From SMXQ01 sp033720855 (GTDB lineage: Bacteria; Pseudomonadota; Alphaproteobacteria; SMXQ01), in the NCBI GenBank assembly GCA_033720855.1, contig JAWWBR010000002.1:1-64000 (forward strand): a stretch of 64,000 bases of DNA. The letters run 5' to 3'. This document shows, one piece after another, positions 53,546-63,231 of the stretch. Position 1 is the stretch's first letter. Each line of letters starts with the position of its first letter. The translations under genes were made by a program, and so were the position numbers. The notes under the pieces were generated by a model. That model was not told the origin of the DNA, made no database searches, and was given only the letters and a program-made list of their open reading frames with translations.

Positions 53546-55678
53546 ATGACGGTCAATCCGCAGGACCTTCTTGAATCGGCGCTTCACGATGCCCGTGCAG
53601 AGCGGTTTACGGCTGCGGAGAAGACGCTGCGCCTGCTGCTGAGCGAACCCCTGAACCAACAGGATAGGGCCGCTGTCCAAGGGCTGCTTGGTGCGGTCTG
53701 TGCCTCCTTGGGCGATCATCCCGCCGCGGTTGAAGAGCTCGAGAGCGCCGCCGCCGCGCTCCCCGATGATGCATCGATCGCCGCCAACCTATCGGTCTCC
53801 CTGAGGGAGGTCGGCCGCCTGGATGACGCCATAGCCGCCGGCAAGAAGGCGACCGCGTTGCATCCTCAATTTGCCGAAGCCCATTGCAATCTGGGGGTTG
53901 CGCTGAGGACCAAAGGCGATTTGGCGGGCGCCGCGGTCAGTTACCGGCGCGCCTTGCAGGTCCGCCCCGATTTTGCCGAGGCCCACAACAATCTGGGAAT
54001 CGTCCTTAGGGACATGGGTGAGCTCGAGGACGCCATCACCAGCTACCGCAGGGCGCTCGAGCTTCGCCCCGACTATGCCGAGGCCCACAACAACCTCGGC
54101 GTCGCGCTGAAGGACAAGGGCGCGTGTGACGACGCCGTCGCCGCCTACCGAAGGGCGCTCGAGCTTCGCCCCGACTATGCCGAGGCCCACAACAACCTCG
54201 GCGTCGCCCTCAAGGACAAGGGCGCGTGTGACGACGCCGTCGCCGCCTACCAAAGGGCGCTTGAGCTTCGCCCCGGCTATGCCGAGGCCCACAACAACCT
54301 CGGCGTCGCCTTGCTGGATAGGGGCGATGCCGAAGACGCCGCCGCGAGCTTCCAACGGGCGCTCGAGCTTCGCCCCGGATACGCCGAGGCCCACAGCAAT
54401 CTCGGCATCGCCTTCAAGGACCTCGGCCGTCTGGAAGACGCCATCGCAAGCTATTTGGATGCGTTGCGCGCGAAGCCCGATCTTGCCGAGGCCCATGACA
54501 ACCTGTGCGAATTGTACGAAAGAACCAACAAGGTGCCCGAATTCGAAAAGGCTCTCGCCAATGCACAACGGGTCCTGAAGGAAGACTCGCCGAAGATCCT
54601 GCTGCGACGGGCCCAGCTCGCGAGCCGAAAGGAGCGCTTCGAAGAGGCGATTTCCGATCTGGAGAAAATCAGAGCCGAGGATTTCAACCCGCAGTTCAGG
54701 AGTATCTACCTCGTCCTGCTGGGCAAAACCTACGATCGGCTTCAGCGCTTCGACGACGCCTTCAGCGCGTTTTGCGCGGTCAACGAGCTGGCGGAAGCCT
54801 CTCCGCAGTATCAACGCTTCGATCCCGACAAGTTCCTCGACGCCGTCCTATCCAGGAGAGACTCCTGGAGATCGGGCACGGCGCCGGCCTGGACGGTCCC
54901 AGAGGCCGGCCCTGCCGAGCCGTCACTGACTTTTCTGGTGGGCTTCCCGCGGTCGGGAACGACACTGCTGGATACCATCCTCCGCGGCCATCCGGAGATC
55001 AGCGTCGTCGAGGAGATGCCGATGGTCGACACCATGAGAGCGGCCTTCGGGCGGCCCGAAACCGTCGACTCCCTCAACCGGTTGTCCGAAGGCGACATCG
55101 AGCAACTGCGGGCGACCTATGCCCAGGAGCTCGATCGGCAGATCCCCCCCTCGCAACGGCGCAAGGTCGTGGTCGACAAATATCCACTCAACATCACCAG
55201 CGTCGGCCTCATCCACCGGGTGTTCCCGAAAGCCAAATACATCTTTATCGAGCGCCATCCCTGCGACTGCGTTCTCAGCTGCTTCATCCAGAACTTCGAT
55301 GCCAACGACGCCATGGCGAATTTCCTGAGCCTCGAGCGGACGGCCACGCTCTACGATGCGGTGATGGGGCTGTGGCAGGCCTACAGGAGCCGCCTCGACC
55401 TCGAGGTTCACGAATTGCGATACGAGGCGCTGGTTCACGACCTCGAGGACGCCTGCCGGCCGCTGATCGATTTTCTCGGCCTCGAGTGGAACGACAACGT
55501 CCTCAACTATCGGGAAACGGCCTTGAACCGGGAGACCATCAAGACGCCCAGCTACAACCAGGTCATCAAGCCGCTCTATTCCCAAGCCATCGGGCGGTGG
55601 AAGAATTACGAGGACAAGTTCGCGCCCGTTCTGCCGATCCTGAAGCCCTGGATCGAGGCCTTCGGTTACGAGGACTGA
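53546..55678 (+). CDS. TPR-repeat protein with C-terminal sulfotransferase domain
   Basis: 710 residues from ATG 53546 (AAGG seven bases upstream; a GTG lies two codons earlier). Residues about 5-360 form tandem 34-residue TPR motifs with the phrase YAEAHNNLGVAL; the central four are nearly identical. The C-terminal 260 residues form a sulfotransferase fold with the PAPS 5'-phosphosulfate loop VGFPRSGTTLLDT (near 470) and the 3'-phosphate region IERHPCDCVLSCF. TPR-sulfotransferases are known in bacteria, and similar TPR-tyrosine or glycan sulfotransferases are thought to modify surface or secreted targets. The target is unknown here. Confidence 0.93.
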   Translation: MTVNPQDLLESALHDARAERFTAAEKTLRLLLSEPLNQQDRAAVQGLLGAVCASLGDHPAAVEELESAAAALPDDASIAANLSVSLREVGRLDDAIAAGKKATALHPQFAEAHCNLGVALRTKGDLAGAAVSYRRALQVRPDFAEAHNNLGIVLRDMGELEDAITSYRRALELRPDYAEAHNNLGVALKDKGACDDAVAAYRRALELRPDYAEAHNNLGVALKDKGACDDAVAAYQRALELRPGYAEAHNNLGVALLDRGDAEDAAASFQRALELRPGYAEAHSNLGIAFKDLGRLEDAIASYLDALRAKPDLAEAHDNLCELYERTNKVPEFEKALANAQRVLKEDSPKILLRRAQLASRKERFEEAISDLEKIRAEDFNPQFRSIYLVLLGKTYDRLQRFDDAFSAFCAVNELAEASPQYQRFDPDKFLDAVLSRRDSWRSGTAPAWTVPEAGPAEPSLTFLVGFPRSGTTLLDTILRGHPEISVVEEMPMVDTMRAAFGRPETVDSLNRLSEGDIEQLRATYAQELDRQIPPSQRRKVVVDKYPLNITSVGLIHRVFPKAKYIFIERHPCDCVLSCFIQNFDANDAMANFLSLERTATLYDAVMGLWQAYRSRLDLEVHELRYEALVHDLEDACRPLIDFLGLEWNDNVLNYRETALNRETIKTPSYNQVIKPLYSQAIGRWKNYEDKFAPVLPILKPWIEAFGYED
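54051..54458 (+). repeat. Near-identical 102-bp tandem coding repeats (TPR)
   Basis: Units begin at 54051, 54153, 54255 and 54357, each starting GGGCGCTCGAGCTTCGCCCC or a one-base variant. The first two are almost identical along all 102 bases, including silent positions, which points to recent duplication or gene conversion. The fourth is more diverged. Confidence 0.9.
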
Positions 55679-55784
55679 CGCGGCCCGCCGGGCCATCGAT
55701 CGGCCGGCGGGGGAAACATCCCGGGCACGGAGGGGCGCATTCCCGCCCTCGGCTCGTTAGGTCCCGCAATTCATCGAACGAAAA

Positions 55785-55872
55785 TGGCGGAGAGGGAGGG
55801 ATTCGAACCCCCGGAGCCTCTCGGCTCAACGGTTTTCAAGACCGCCGCATTCGACCACTCTGCCACCTCTCC
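55785..55872 (-). tRNA. tRNA-Ser (anticodon UGA)
   Basis: 88 bases including an encoded CCA. The acceptor GGAGAGG/CCTCTCC pairs fully; the anticodon stem GCGGT/ACCGT holds loop CTTGAAA with anticodon TGA; a long variable arm GAGCC-GAGA-GGCTC, diagnostic of serine tRNAs, and a T-arm loop TTCGAAT follow. It lies between the TPR-sulfotransferase and NfeD genes on the minus strand. Confidence 0.97.
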
Positions 55873-56018
55873 GCATGGCGATCACATAGCCCCAGGCGCC
55901 GCCATCCGCAACCCCGTAGCGTGAAACCGGCGGCGGCGCCGGCCCGCGGACAAACGGCTGATGGGAGGTCAAGCGCCCCGTCGCGGGCAAGCCCTGGGCC
56001 CGGCCGGGCGCCGGTGCC

Positions 56019-56522
56019 TCAATCGGCGGCAGCGGAGGTCCCGCCGTCGGGCTGACCGGGTTCCGTCGTCTCCGTCGCTTCCACGACCAGTGTCGCCCCG
56101 GTGACATCCACCACCTTGACGGCCGTGCCGGCGCGCAGTTCCGTGCCGCCCGGCGCCAGCTTGACCGACCAGACGGTGTCGCCGATGCGGACCTTGCCGT
56201 GCCCGTTTTCGGTATCGCCGACCAGAAGATAGGACGACCCGACATGGCTGCGGCCGCGCTGGTTGAGGCCGGGGCGATCGCTGGGTTTGGTGGTGCGCCC
56301 GATCACCATCCGGGCGGTGACGGTGGTGATCACCGCGACCACGGCGAAGATCACGACCTGGACCTCCACCGGCATCGCCGGGAACAAAAGCAAGCACAGG
56401 CCGGCGACGATGCCGGCGATGCCGAGCCACAGGAAGGCGATGCCGGGAACGAAGATTTCGATGATGATGAACACCGTCGCCAGGGCGAACCAGTGCCAGA
56501 AAGCCAGATCGTCAAAGGACAT
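56019..56522 (-). CDS. NfeD-like protein
   Basis: 167 residues. Membrane segments at about 10-28, 30-46 and 50-74, then a C-terminal OB-fold domain (GRSHVGSSYLLVGDTENGHGKVRIGDTVWSVK). Short NfeD proteins act with SPFH proteins as membrane partners. It begins 57 bases after the SPFH gene on the same strand, the usual pairing. Confidence 0.9.
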   Translation of the reverse strand: MSFDDLAFWHWFALATVFIIIEIFVPGIAFLWLGIAGIVAGLCLLLFPAMPVEVQVVIFAVVAVITTVTARMVIGRTTKPSDRPGLNQRGRSHVGSSYLLVGDTENGHGKVRIGDTVWSVKLAPGGTELRAGTAVKVVDVTGATLVVEATETTEPGQPDGGTSAAAD

Positions 56523-56579
56523 GGGTCGGTCTCTCCGTTTCTGCGCGCCGCTTGGGCGAACCCCGTCTCCGCTCGGCCA

Positions 56580-57578
56580 TCAGGTGCCGGTGCGCGGAAT
56601 GGCGCTGCCGCCCGACGGACTGCCGCCACCGCCACCCGTCCCACCGCCGGGCCCGGTGCGGGGCAGGGCGTCTCGGGCAATCTCGGCGATGCCGGCGATG
56701 GAGCCGATGACGCTGGAGGCCTCCAGGGGCATCATGATGAGCTTCTGGTTGTTGGACGAGGCGATATCCTTCAGCGCCTCGACGTAGCGCTGGGCGACGA
56801 AGTAGTTGATCGCCTGCACATCGCCGGAGGCGATCGCCTCGGACACCATATTGGTGGCCCGGGCCTCGGCCTCCGCCTCGCGTTCGCGCGCCTCGGCATC
56901 GCGGAAGGCGGCCTCGCGGCGCCCCTCGGCTTCCAGAATGGCAGATTGCTTTTCGCCCTCGGCCTTGAGGATCTGCGCCTGGCGCTCGCCCTCTGCGGTA
57001 AGGATCTCGGCCCGCTTGTCGCGCTCCGCCTTCATCTGCCGGGCCATCGCATCGACCAATTCGGCCGGGGGTGAAATGTCCTTGATCTCGATCCGCGTCA
57101 CCTTGACGCCCCAGGGCGTCGTCGCCTCGTCGACCACGGTCAGCAGCTGCGCGTTGATGCGGTCGCGCTGGGACAGCAGTTCGTCGAGGTCCATCGATCC
57201 CATCACCGTCCGGATGTTGGTGGTTGTGAGGTTGAGGATGGCAAGCTGCAACTGACGCACCTCGTAGGCGGCGCTGGCCGCATCGACGACCTGGTAGAAA
57301 ACCACGCCGTCCACCGCGACCATGGCATTGTCCCTGGTGATGACCTCCTGGTTGGGGACATCGAGCACCTGCTCCATCATGTTGAGCTTGGCACCGACCC
57401 GGTCGATCATCGGAACGATCAGGTGAAGCCCCGGCCGAAGGGTGTGGGTATAGCGGCCGAAACGCTCGATGGTGTACTCGAAGCCCTGGGGCACGGTCTT
57501 GACGCCGAGGAAAATGACGACGATGGCCAGGCCAAGGAAACCAATCACGAAAATGGTGAACGGCGTTATCAAAGCCAT
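56580..57578 (-). CDS. SPFH/stomatin-like protein (QmcA type)
   Basis: 332 residues from ATG 57578 with GGAGG upstream. An N-terminal membrane segment (about 8-28), the SPFH domain starting VPQGFEYTIERFGRYTHTLRPGLHLIVP, and a long coiled coil rich in Glu, Ala and Arg (about 200-265). The tail is Gly/Pro-rich. Proteins of this type form membrane scaffolds and often pair with NfeD. A frame upstream to 57788 has no supporting similarity. Confidence 0.94.
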   Translation of the reverse strand: MALITPFTIFVIGFLGLAIVVIFLGVKTVPQGFEYTIERFGRYTHTLRPGLHLIVPMIDRVGAKLNMMEQVLDVPNQEVITRDNAMVAVDGVVFYQVVDAASAAYEVRQLQLAILNLTTTNIRTVMGSMDLDELLSQRDRINAQLLTVVDEATTPWGVKVTRIEIKDISPPAELVDAMARQMKAERDKRAEILTAEGERQAQILKAEGEKQSAILEAEGRREAAFRDAEAREREAEAEARATNMVSEAIASGDVQAINYFVAQRYVEALKDIASSNNQKLIMMPLEASSVIGSIAGIAEIARDALPRTGPGGGTGGGGGSPSGGSAIPRTGT

Positions 57579-57866
57579 GATGAACCTCCGGTATGTGCGT
57601 CGTGAGACGCCGACGCTGGACCACCGGCCGGTACATTGCGCGACGGTCAAAGGAAGCAGAAAAGCGACTGAAACGCCGTTCCAACTACTCAAAAAGTATA
57701 AAAATTCTCTAAAGGACGAAATACATGCGAAAGGCAGGCGAGGGCACATCGAAATAGGCATTTTCAATTCTGTTTTTAATACTCGCAAAATTTGTTTTGC
57801 ATTTTATCCATATGTCGCGGGAAATGCCTATAATGCGTCCGCCATCCGTCAACGGCCATCGGGATT

Positions 57867-59240
57867 ATGATCGTGTCGAGCCCACCGGAACACCACAGCC
57901 CCCAAGAACCGGTCCTTGAACCGGAATTGGAACCCTCCGCCAGACGAGAAACAGAATCGTGGGATATCCCGCTGGAAGAGGGCGCCTTGGTGGCCACCCG
58001 AATCCCGCGGCCCGACGCGCGCAACAGCCCGCGCTTGGAAATGTACGCCCGCCTTCTGGCGGCGCTCGGCGCACTGTTCCTTCTCGGCGCCGTTTTGATG
58101 TGGATGTTCCTCGCCGATCCCGGTGTCGTCTCCCGGCTCTTCTTCGGCGGCGGCACCGTCACCAGCATCGGCGTGCTCAAACTCGGCGGTGCGTTCACCA
58201 TTGGCGCCGTGCTTCTCGGCCTGATCCTTCATCCCGTCATGCGCGCCCTGATCCTGTCCAAGGTCGCGCCGCGAACCCTCGATGCCGGACAGCGCGCCGC
58301 CATCGAAATGGTGCCGAGCCCGATGTTCTTCGTCAATGCCGAGGCACGCATCGAAGAGGTGAATTCGGCCTTCGCCAAGGCCATGGGCCGTTCCGTGAAC
58401 ACCATCATCGGCCGCAGCCTGTATGACCTGATTCCCAAGGACCAGCAGGAGGAGGCCTACAAGGCATTCCTCAAAGCGACCTCCGGCGAAGAGGACAGGT
58501 TCCTCTGCATGTTCAACACGCGGCACGGCCCACGCACGTTTCAGATCCAGGCCGAGCCCTACCAGGGACACAATGCCGATACGCGCTATCTCGTCGGGAC
58601 CGCCATCGACGTCACCGAGGAAGTGGATGCGGCAGACGCCCTGCAGTCGCAGTACCGCAACCTGCGCACCGCCACCGCCCAGACGCTCGAAGAGATGGCG
58701 CACGTCGTGGAGATCCGCGATCCCTACCTGCACGGCCACCACGCCCGTGTGACCAAGCTGGTGGGCGCGATCTGCGACGAGCTCAAACTTCCGGCCGAGG
58801 AGAAAGAGGGCATCGAAGTCGCGGCCCGCGCCCATGACATCGGGACCATCCAGATCCCCTTCGAGATCCAGATCAAGCCCGGTCAGTTGAGCGAGGCGGA
58901 ATGCGCCATCGTCGAGCTGCACGCCCAGGCGGGCGCCGACATCCTGGCGCGGGTCGATTTCCCCTGGCCGGTGGCCAAGATCGTCGCCCAGCACCATGAA
59001 TTCTTCGACGGCACGGGCTACCCCAACGGCATCAAAGGCAAAGACATCCTGATCGGCGCCCGCATTCTCGCCGTCGCCGATGCCTACGATGCCTTGACCT
59101 CGCAGCGCCCCTACCGCGCCGCCATCAGCCGGGGCGAGGCGCTGCAACGCCTGATGACCCTATCGGGAACCCATTACGACCCGCGGGTGGTCACGGCCTT
59201 GACCACCATTCTGCAGAAGACCACATCGGAACTCCGCTGA
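57867..59240 (+). CDS. Membrane PAS-HD-GYP protein with altered HDIGK motif
   Basis: 457 residues. Two membrane segments (about 62-84 and 100-125), a PAS domain (about 150-255; MFFVNAEARIEEVNSAFAKAMG) and an HD-GYP domain (about 265-457). The metal-site motifs HD in RAHDIG, HHEFFDGTGYP and DAYDALTSQRPYR are kept, but the Lys of HDIGK, which assists catalysis in c-di-GMP phosphodiesterases, is Thr (HDIGTIQIP). It may therefore have weak activity. An A+T-rich stretch at 57670-57845 upstream is the probable promoter region. Start ATG 57867 has only a weak ribosome-binding site. Confidence 0.9.
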   Translation: MIVSSPPEHHSPQEPVLEPELEPSARRETESWDIPLEEGALVATRIPRPDARNSPRLEMYARLLAALGALFLLGAVLMWMFLADPGVVSRLFFGGGTVTSIGVLKLGGAFTIGAVLLGLILHPVMRALILSKVAPRTLDAGQRAAIEMVPSPMFFVNAEARIEEVNSAFAKAMGRSVNTIIGRSLYDLIPKDQQEEAYKAFLKATSGEEDRFLCMFNTRHGPRTFQIQAEPYQGHNADTRYLVGTAIDVTEEVDAADALQSQYRNLRTATAQTLEEMAHVVEIRDPYLHGHHARVTKLVGAICDELKLPAEEKEGIEVAARAHDIGTIQIPFEIQIKPGQLSEAECAIVELHAQAGADILARVDFPWPVAKIVAQHHEFFDGTGYPNGIKGKDILIGARILAVADAYDALTSQRPYRAAISRGEALQRLMTLSGTHYDPRVVTALTTILQKTTSELR

Positions 59241-59325
59241 GGCCACGGCATGACCTGACGGACGGCCTGCCGCAAGATCGGCGCGCCCCAAGGCGGCCCG
59301 CGGCGCGGCAGGCGCGGGGTATCCG

Positions 59326-61323
59326 CTAGCGTCCGAACAGGCCTTTCAGTCCTTCTTCGATCGGCGATGAGGACGGTTTTTCCGTCGGCTGCGTGGTGGT
59401 GCCCGACCCGGAGGATCCACCGCCCATCCCCGGAATCAGCCCCTTGACGCCCTCCAGCGCCTTTTCCGGCTGCTTGGCGATGCCGCCGAGCGCCGCGCCG
59501 AGATCCGGCGTGTAGCTGATGTCGTGCCAGGGCCCCTTGACGTTCACCGGCACCGAAATGCCGGTCGCCGAGGCGGCGCCGCCCTGTCCCGTGGCCGTCG
59601 CCACGAGTTTCGGCTCGACCCGGTAATCGATCGTGCGCTTGGGCAAGTCCACGGTCCCCTTGCCGGTCAGCCTCAGCAGCGGCGACTTCAACAAGAGATC
59701 GTTGTTGGTCAGGATCCCCCGCCGGATGACGAAGGTCCCGCCCATCTCAGAGAAGTCCGTCTTCTGGGTTTCCCGCGCGCTGGAATCGAGGAATGCGCTC
59801 TTCACGTTCCGCACCATGGCGCCCAGGTTGACCCCCTTGATGGCGCCATCCCGGAAGGTGACCTTGCCGTTGCCGGCGAGGGCCTCGATCATCTGGCGCT
59901 GGCTGCGGCCCTGGGTGTTGATACTGACGTCGGCATCGGCGGCCCCTTCGATGCGATCGAAATTCATGGCATCGCGCATGAACGGATTGGCCTGGAATTT
60001 GGTCAGGGTCGAGGTCAGGGTCACCGAGGGCACGGCACTGCCACCCCGGGTCGTGACCTTGGCCTTACCGACGCCGCCGTAGAGCGCCATCTTGGAAAGG
60101 TCGGTGACCAACGTGCCGTTGTTCAGGGTCACCTTGAGGACCGATTCGCCGATCTTGATCTTGCGCATGACGATACCGGCGACCGTGAGGTCCAGGGCCG
60201 CATTCATCGCGTCGAGGGCCTTCAGATCGATGGGATCGTCGCTCCAGTCGCCGGGGCCCTGCTGTGCCGTCCCGGATTTGGCCGGTGCCGCCTGTTCGGG
60301 CGGCAAGTAGGGGTTAAGGTCGAGCTCGCCCAGTTTCAGCGCCGCGGTGATCAGCGGCTTGCGGCCGCGCTGGTCGAACGCCAGGCTGCCCTCGCCCGCG
60401 ATCGCATCGAGGCTGAGCTTGGCATTGCGAAAGGCCGTCACCTTGCCCTTCATGTCGAGGTCGCCGGAAATCTTGAGCGGCCCCAGGCCGGTGCCCGGCG
60501 CGTTCAATGGCGACCCTGCCCAGGCCGCGAGCTTGCGCACCGAGGGAACCGCGAGGTCGATGCGCCCGGCGACGGCGACCGCCGGGCCCGTGGACGCCTT
60601 GCCCTTGAAGGACAACCCCACCGGCGCCGACTTGAGAGAGATATCGACACCGGTGCTGCGCCCGGCAAGGGCCGCGTTGGGATCGGAGAGCACCGCGGTC
60701 AGGGTCAGCTGTTCCTTGTTCCACACCACCGACCCTTCGGCGCGCATGGGACTGGAGAGGGAGGGGAGGGCGACCTTGAGATTGATGTCGTCGACGCTAT
60801 GGGCGGCGCCGGTCTTCATATCGAGATAGCTGATGCGGCCGTCGACCAGACGTACGTCGCCGAGCTTCAGTCCGCCGAGACCGGGCCCGCCCGCCGCCGC
60901 GCCGGCCTCGGGCTTGGCCGCGCCCGGTTTGGCGCCGGTGCCGAAATCCCAGTTGCCGCGCCCTTGCCGGTCGACCTCGAGGTTGATGACCGGCTTCTCC
61001 GCGACCAGGGCATCGACCTCCAGGTTGCCGCCCAGCAGCGGGAAGATGCCGACCTTCACCGTCAGCCGGTCCAGGGTCATCATGTTCTCGGCCTTGCCGC
61101 CCTTGGCATTGCCGAGCGATACCTTGCCGGCGACGAATTCGGCGCGCGGCAGGACGGAAAGCTTGAAATCGCCGTCGATTCGCGCCTTGCGCCCGGTGGC
61201 CTGCTCGATGCCGGCGACGATCTCGCGCTTGTAGACCTCGACCGGGATGAAGGCGGGCACGATCAGGGCGGCCGCGATCACCAGAACGACCAGCACCCCA
61301 AGACCGATGAGAACCTTTTTCAT
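59326..61323 (-). CDS. AsmA family envelope protein
   Basis: 665 residues from ATG 61323 with GGGAGAG upstream. An N-terminal membrane segment (about 5-25) is followed by the AsmA opening YKREIVAGIEQATGRKARIDGDFKLSVLP. A low-complexity Ala/Gly/Pro insertion lies near 145-165. The C-terminal part has the typical GAIKGVNLGAMVRNVK and, at the end, a Gly/Ser-rich linker (GGGSSGSGT). AsmA-like proteins bridge the inner and outer membranes and affect lipid transport. Single gene. Confidence 0.94.
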   Translation of the reverse strand: MKKVLIGLGVLVVLVIAAALIVPAFIPVEVYKREIVAGIEQATGRKARIDGDFKLSVLPRAEFVAGKVSLGNAKGGKAENMMTLDRLTVKVGIFPLLGGNLEVDALVAEKPVINLEVDRQGRGNWDFGTGAKPGAAKPEAGAAAGGPGLGGLKLGDVRLVDGRISYLDMKTGAAHSVDDINLKVALPSLSSPMRAEGSVVWNKEQLTLTAVLSDPNAALAGRSTGVDISLKSAPVGLSFKGKASTGPAVAVAGRIDLAVPSVRKLAAWAGSPLNAPGTGLGPLKISGDLDMKGKVTAFRNAKLSLDAIAGEGSLAFDQRGRKPLITAALKLGELDLNPYLPPEQAAPAKSGTAQQGPGDWSDDPIDLKALDAMNAALDLTVAGIVMRKIKIGESVLKVTLNNGTLVTDLSKMALYGGVGKAKVTTRGGSAVPSVTLTSTLTKFQANPFMRDAMNFDRIEGAADADVSINTQGRSQRQMIEALAGNGKVTFRDGAIKGVNLGAMVRNVKSAFLDSSARETQKTDFSEMGGTFVIRRGILTNNDLLLKSPLLRLTGKGTVDLPKRTIDYRVEPKLVATATGQGGAASATGISVPVNVKGPWHDISYTPDLGAALGGIAKQPEKALEGVKGLIPGMGGGSSGSGTTTQPTEKPSSSPIEEGLKGLFGR

Positions 61324-61417
61324 GACACTCTCCCCTGTTCGGGCACCCCGTGCTCGATGCCGCATCGCGTTGCAATACTACTATATGTATGCGCCCGACC
61401 CTAAGGTTGAAAGGGCC

Positions 61418-61753
61418 TCAATCGTCGAACCAGGTCCGCTGCCAGGGAATCACCTTGATGCTGCGCTGGCCCTCGCGGCAATAGGGCTCGGTCTGCGCCA
61501 ACGCCTCGGCCTCGGCCAGGCTGCCGCCGCGGACGACGATGAAGCCGCCGGCCTGGCGTCCGCCGTCGGTAAAGCGCCGTCCTTCCGAATCCCTGGCCGA
61601 CCCGGCGCCCATCAGTCGCCCCTCGTCCTTGAGATTCTGAATGAAGGCCGTGTGCTGTTTGGCGAGCTCGTCATCGCTGAGCGACGTCGGCGGCGGATCG
61701 GTCTCCATCGCCGACAACAAGACGTAGAGCTGATCGACCAGCCGCTCGTTCAT
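61418..61753 (-). CDS. YCII-like protein
   Basis: 111 residues from ATG 61753. YCII-related fold: LYVLLSAMETDPPPTSLSDDELAKQH at the start, then RLMGAGSARDSEG, GGRQAGGFIVVRGGSLAEAEAL and the final REGQRSIKVIPWQRTWFD. Function unknown. Its ATG overlaps the stop of the upstream amidohydrolase gene (ATGA), so both are in one operon. Confidence 0.88.
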   Translation of the reverse strand: MNERLVDQLYVLLSAMETDPPPTSLSDDELAKQHTAFIQNLKDEGRLMGAGSARDSEGRRFTDGGRQAGGFIVVRGGSLAEAEALAQTEPYCREGQRSIKVIPWQRTWFDD

Positions 61754-63231
61754 GGCGATTTCCCTCCCTGGCCCAGGACCTTGGCCGCGGCATCCTCGAC
61801 CGCGGTGCCCTTGAAGAAGTCGGGATTGACCTCTCCGTGCAGCCGCACGATGTTGGCGAAGGTGAAATCGCGGAAGTCGTTGTCGTCGATCAGGCCCTTG
61901 TCGACGAGACTGTGAGCCTGGACCAAGGTTTCGGTCATGTCGGGCACGTCCCAATGGGACACGTCGGAAGAGAACATGGCCGCCAGCCGCGCTTCCTCGT
62001 GGTTGAGCTCCGAATTGAACGCCATCGCCACGGTCCGGTCGTCGGCCTCGCAGCCGAAGAAGAACTTGGGCACGAACAGATCGTAGATGTCCTCTTCCTT
62101 CTCGATCTCGCAGGCGGCCCAATCGTTCATGAAGTCGTAATCCTCGACATTGAACCCGGGCCGTGCGCCCATCATCTTGTCGTCGTGGTCCTTGAAATTG
62201 TCTAGATAGGGCGCGTAGGCGTCGCCGCCGTACTCGGCGACCAGCTCACGCAGCAGATCGCGGTCGATCTGCGCCGGATCGAGGTTTTCCTTGAGGGCAG
62301 CGATGTTGCGCTTTTCCCAATGCTCGAACAGGTCGTTGTAGAGCATCACCGCCCAGGCGACGCCGCCCTCGAGGAAGCCGAAGCGCAGTTCGGGGAAACG
62401 GCGGGTGACGCCACCCAGGAACAGCGCCTTGCAGGAGGCGTCGTTGGCCGCGGCGAAGGAGCCGAGATGGTTGTAGACGTAGTTGGTGGTCGAGCGCCGC
62501 GCTCCCCAGCCCTGGCCGCCGACGTGACAGGTCGGCGCCACCTTGAGGTCGACGCATTTCTGCCACATCGGATCGTAATCGTAGGGGCTGTCGAGGGCCA
62601 GCGGGTCGATCCAGGAGACGTACTGGGAGACGTGCGGTGCCTCGCGCTCGACGATCGGGATCGGCCGGTAATTGAGATCGGTCAGCTGAATCGCCTTCAG
62701 GCCCAATTCGTTGACCGAATACTCCAGTTCCTCGATGGCCTCCTCGGGGGTCCAGGTGGGAATCACCGCCGCCGGCGTCATGCGGTCGGCGTAGGGTGCG
62801 AACAGGTCCCTGTTCATGGTGTTGACGGCGCGGCAGCCGGCGCGTCGCAGCTCCTCGTCGCGGGTGTTCGCGAAGAAGAATTGCGACGAATAGACCACGG
62901 CGAAATCGATCCCCATGTCGTCGAGGCGCGCGCGGAACAAGTTCGGCAACATCGCGGTGGCGAGGTCGAGGGTGTTTTTCGAGGGCATCGTCCAGAACGG
63001 CGGCCGACGGGTCTGCTTGTCGAAACGTTCCTCGGGCGTTTGCTTCTGCCAGCTGCCGCCGCCAAAACGCACCTCGCGGTAGTGGGCGACCAGATCGGGG
63101 CCTCCCGCATCCTTGAGGTAGTCGAGCAGAATCGGGTGGTATTCCTGGGTGTGTCCGTCGCCATCGACGACCGGATGGTCGAGTTTCTGGCGCAGCTTGA
63201 GCGAACGGGACTCGGTCTGATCGAACGGCAT
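61750..63231 (-). CDS. Amidohydrolase (COG2159-type metal-dependent hydrolase)
   Basis: 493 residues from ATG 63231, which has GGAGG nine bases upstream; the frame upstream to 63876 looks non-coding. Family features: DGDGHTQEY near the N-terminus as the first metal-binding region, GIDFAVVYSSQFFF, LGLKAIQLTDLNY, CHVGGQGW, LGGVTRRFPELRFGFLEGG and the late FSSDVSHWDVPD. These TIM-barrel enzymes include decarboxylases and hydrolases of aromatic acids. It is coupled to a YCII-like gene. Its substrate is unknown. Confidence 0.93.
   Translation of the reverse strand: MPFDQTESRSLKLRQKLDHPVVDGDGHTQEYHPILLDYLKDAGGPDLVAHYREVRFGGGSWQKQTPEERFDKQTRRPPFWTMPSKNTLDLATAMLPNLFRARLDDMGIDFAVVYSSQFFFANTRDEELRRAGCRAVNTMNRDLFAPYADRMTPAAVIPTWTPEEAIEELEYSVNELGLKAIQLTDLNYRPIPIVEREAPHVSQYVSWIDPLALDSPYDYDPMWQKCVDLKVAPTCHVGGQGWGARRSTTNYVYNHLGSFAAANDASCKALFLGGVTRRFPELRFGFLEGGVAWAVMLYNDLFEHWEKRNIAALKENLDPAQIDRDLLRELVAEYGGDAYAPYLDNFKDHDDKMMGARPGFNVEDYDFMNDWAACEIEKEEDIYDLFVPKFFFGCEADDRTVAMAFNSELNHEEARLAAMFSSDVSHWDVPDMTETLVQAHSLVDKGLIDDNDFRDFTFANIVRLHGEVNPDFFKGTAVEDAAAKVLGQGGKSP

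Noticed and set aside
54051..54458. CRISPR-like array of repeated units
   Set aside because: Units are 102 bases, contiguous, without spacers, and in frame with TPR motifs.
55684..55711. G+C-rich hairpin CCCGCCGG...CCGGCGGG after the sulfotransferase gene
   Set aside because: It lacks a T-run, so it cannot be called an intrinsic terminator, though it may pause or protect the transcript end.
54505..56055. Rightward open frame of 516 codons
   Set aside because: It overlaps the sulfotransferase domain in another phase, runs across the tRNA gene, and has no family features.
59524..61404. Long rightward open frame of 626 codons
   Set aside because: It is antisense to asmA and its product has no family features.
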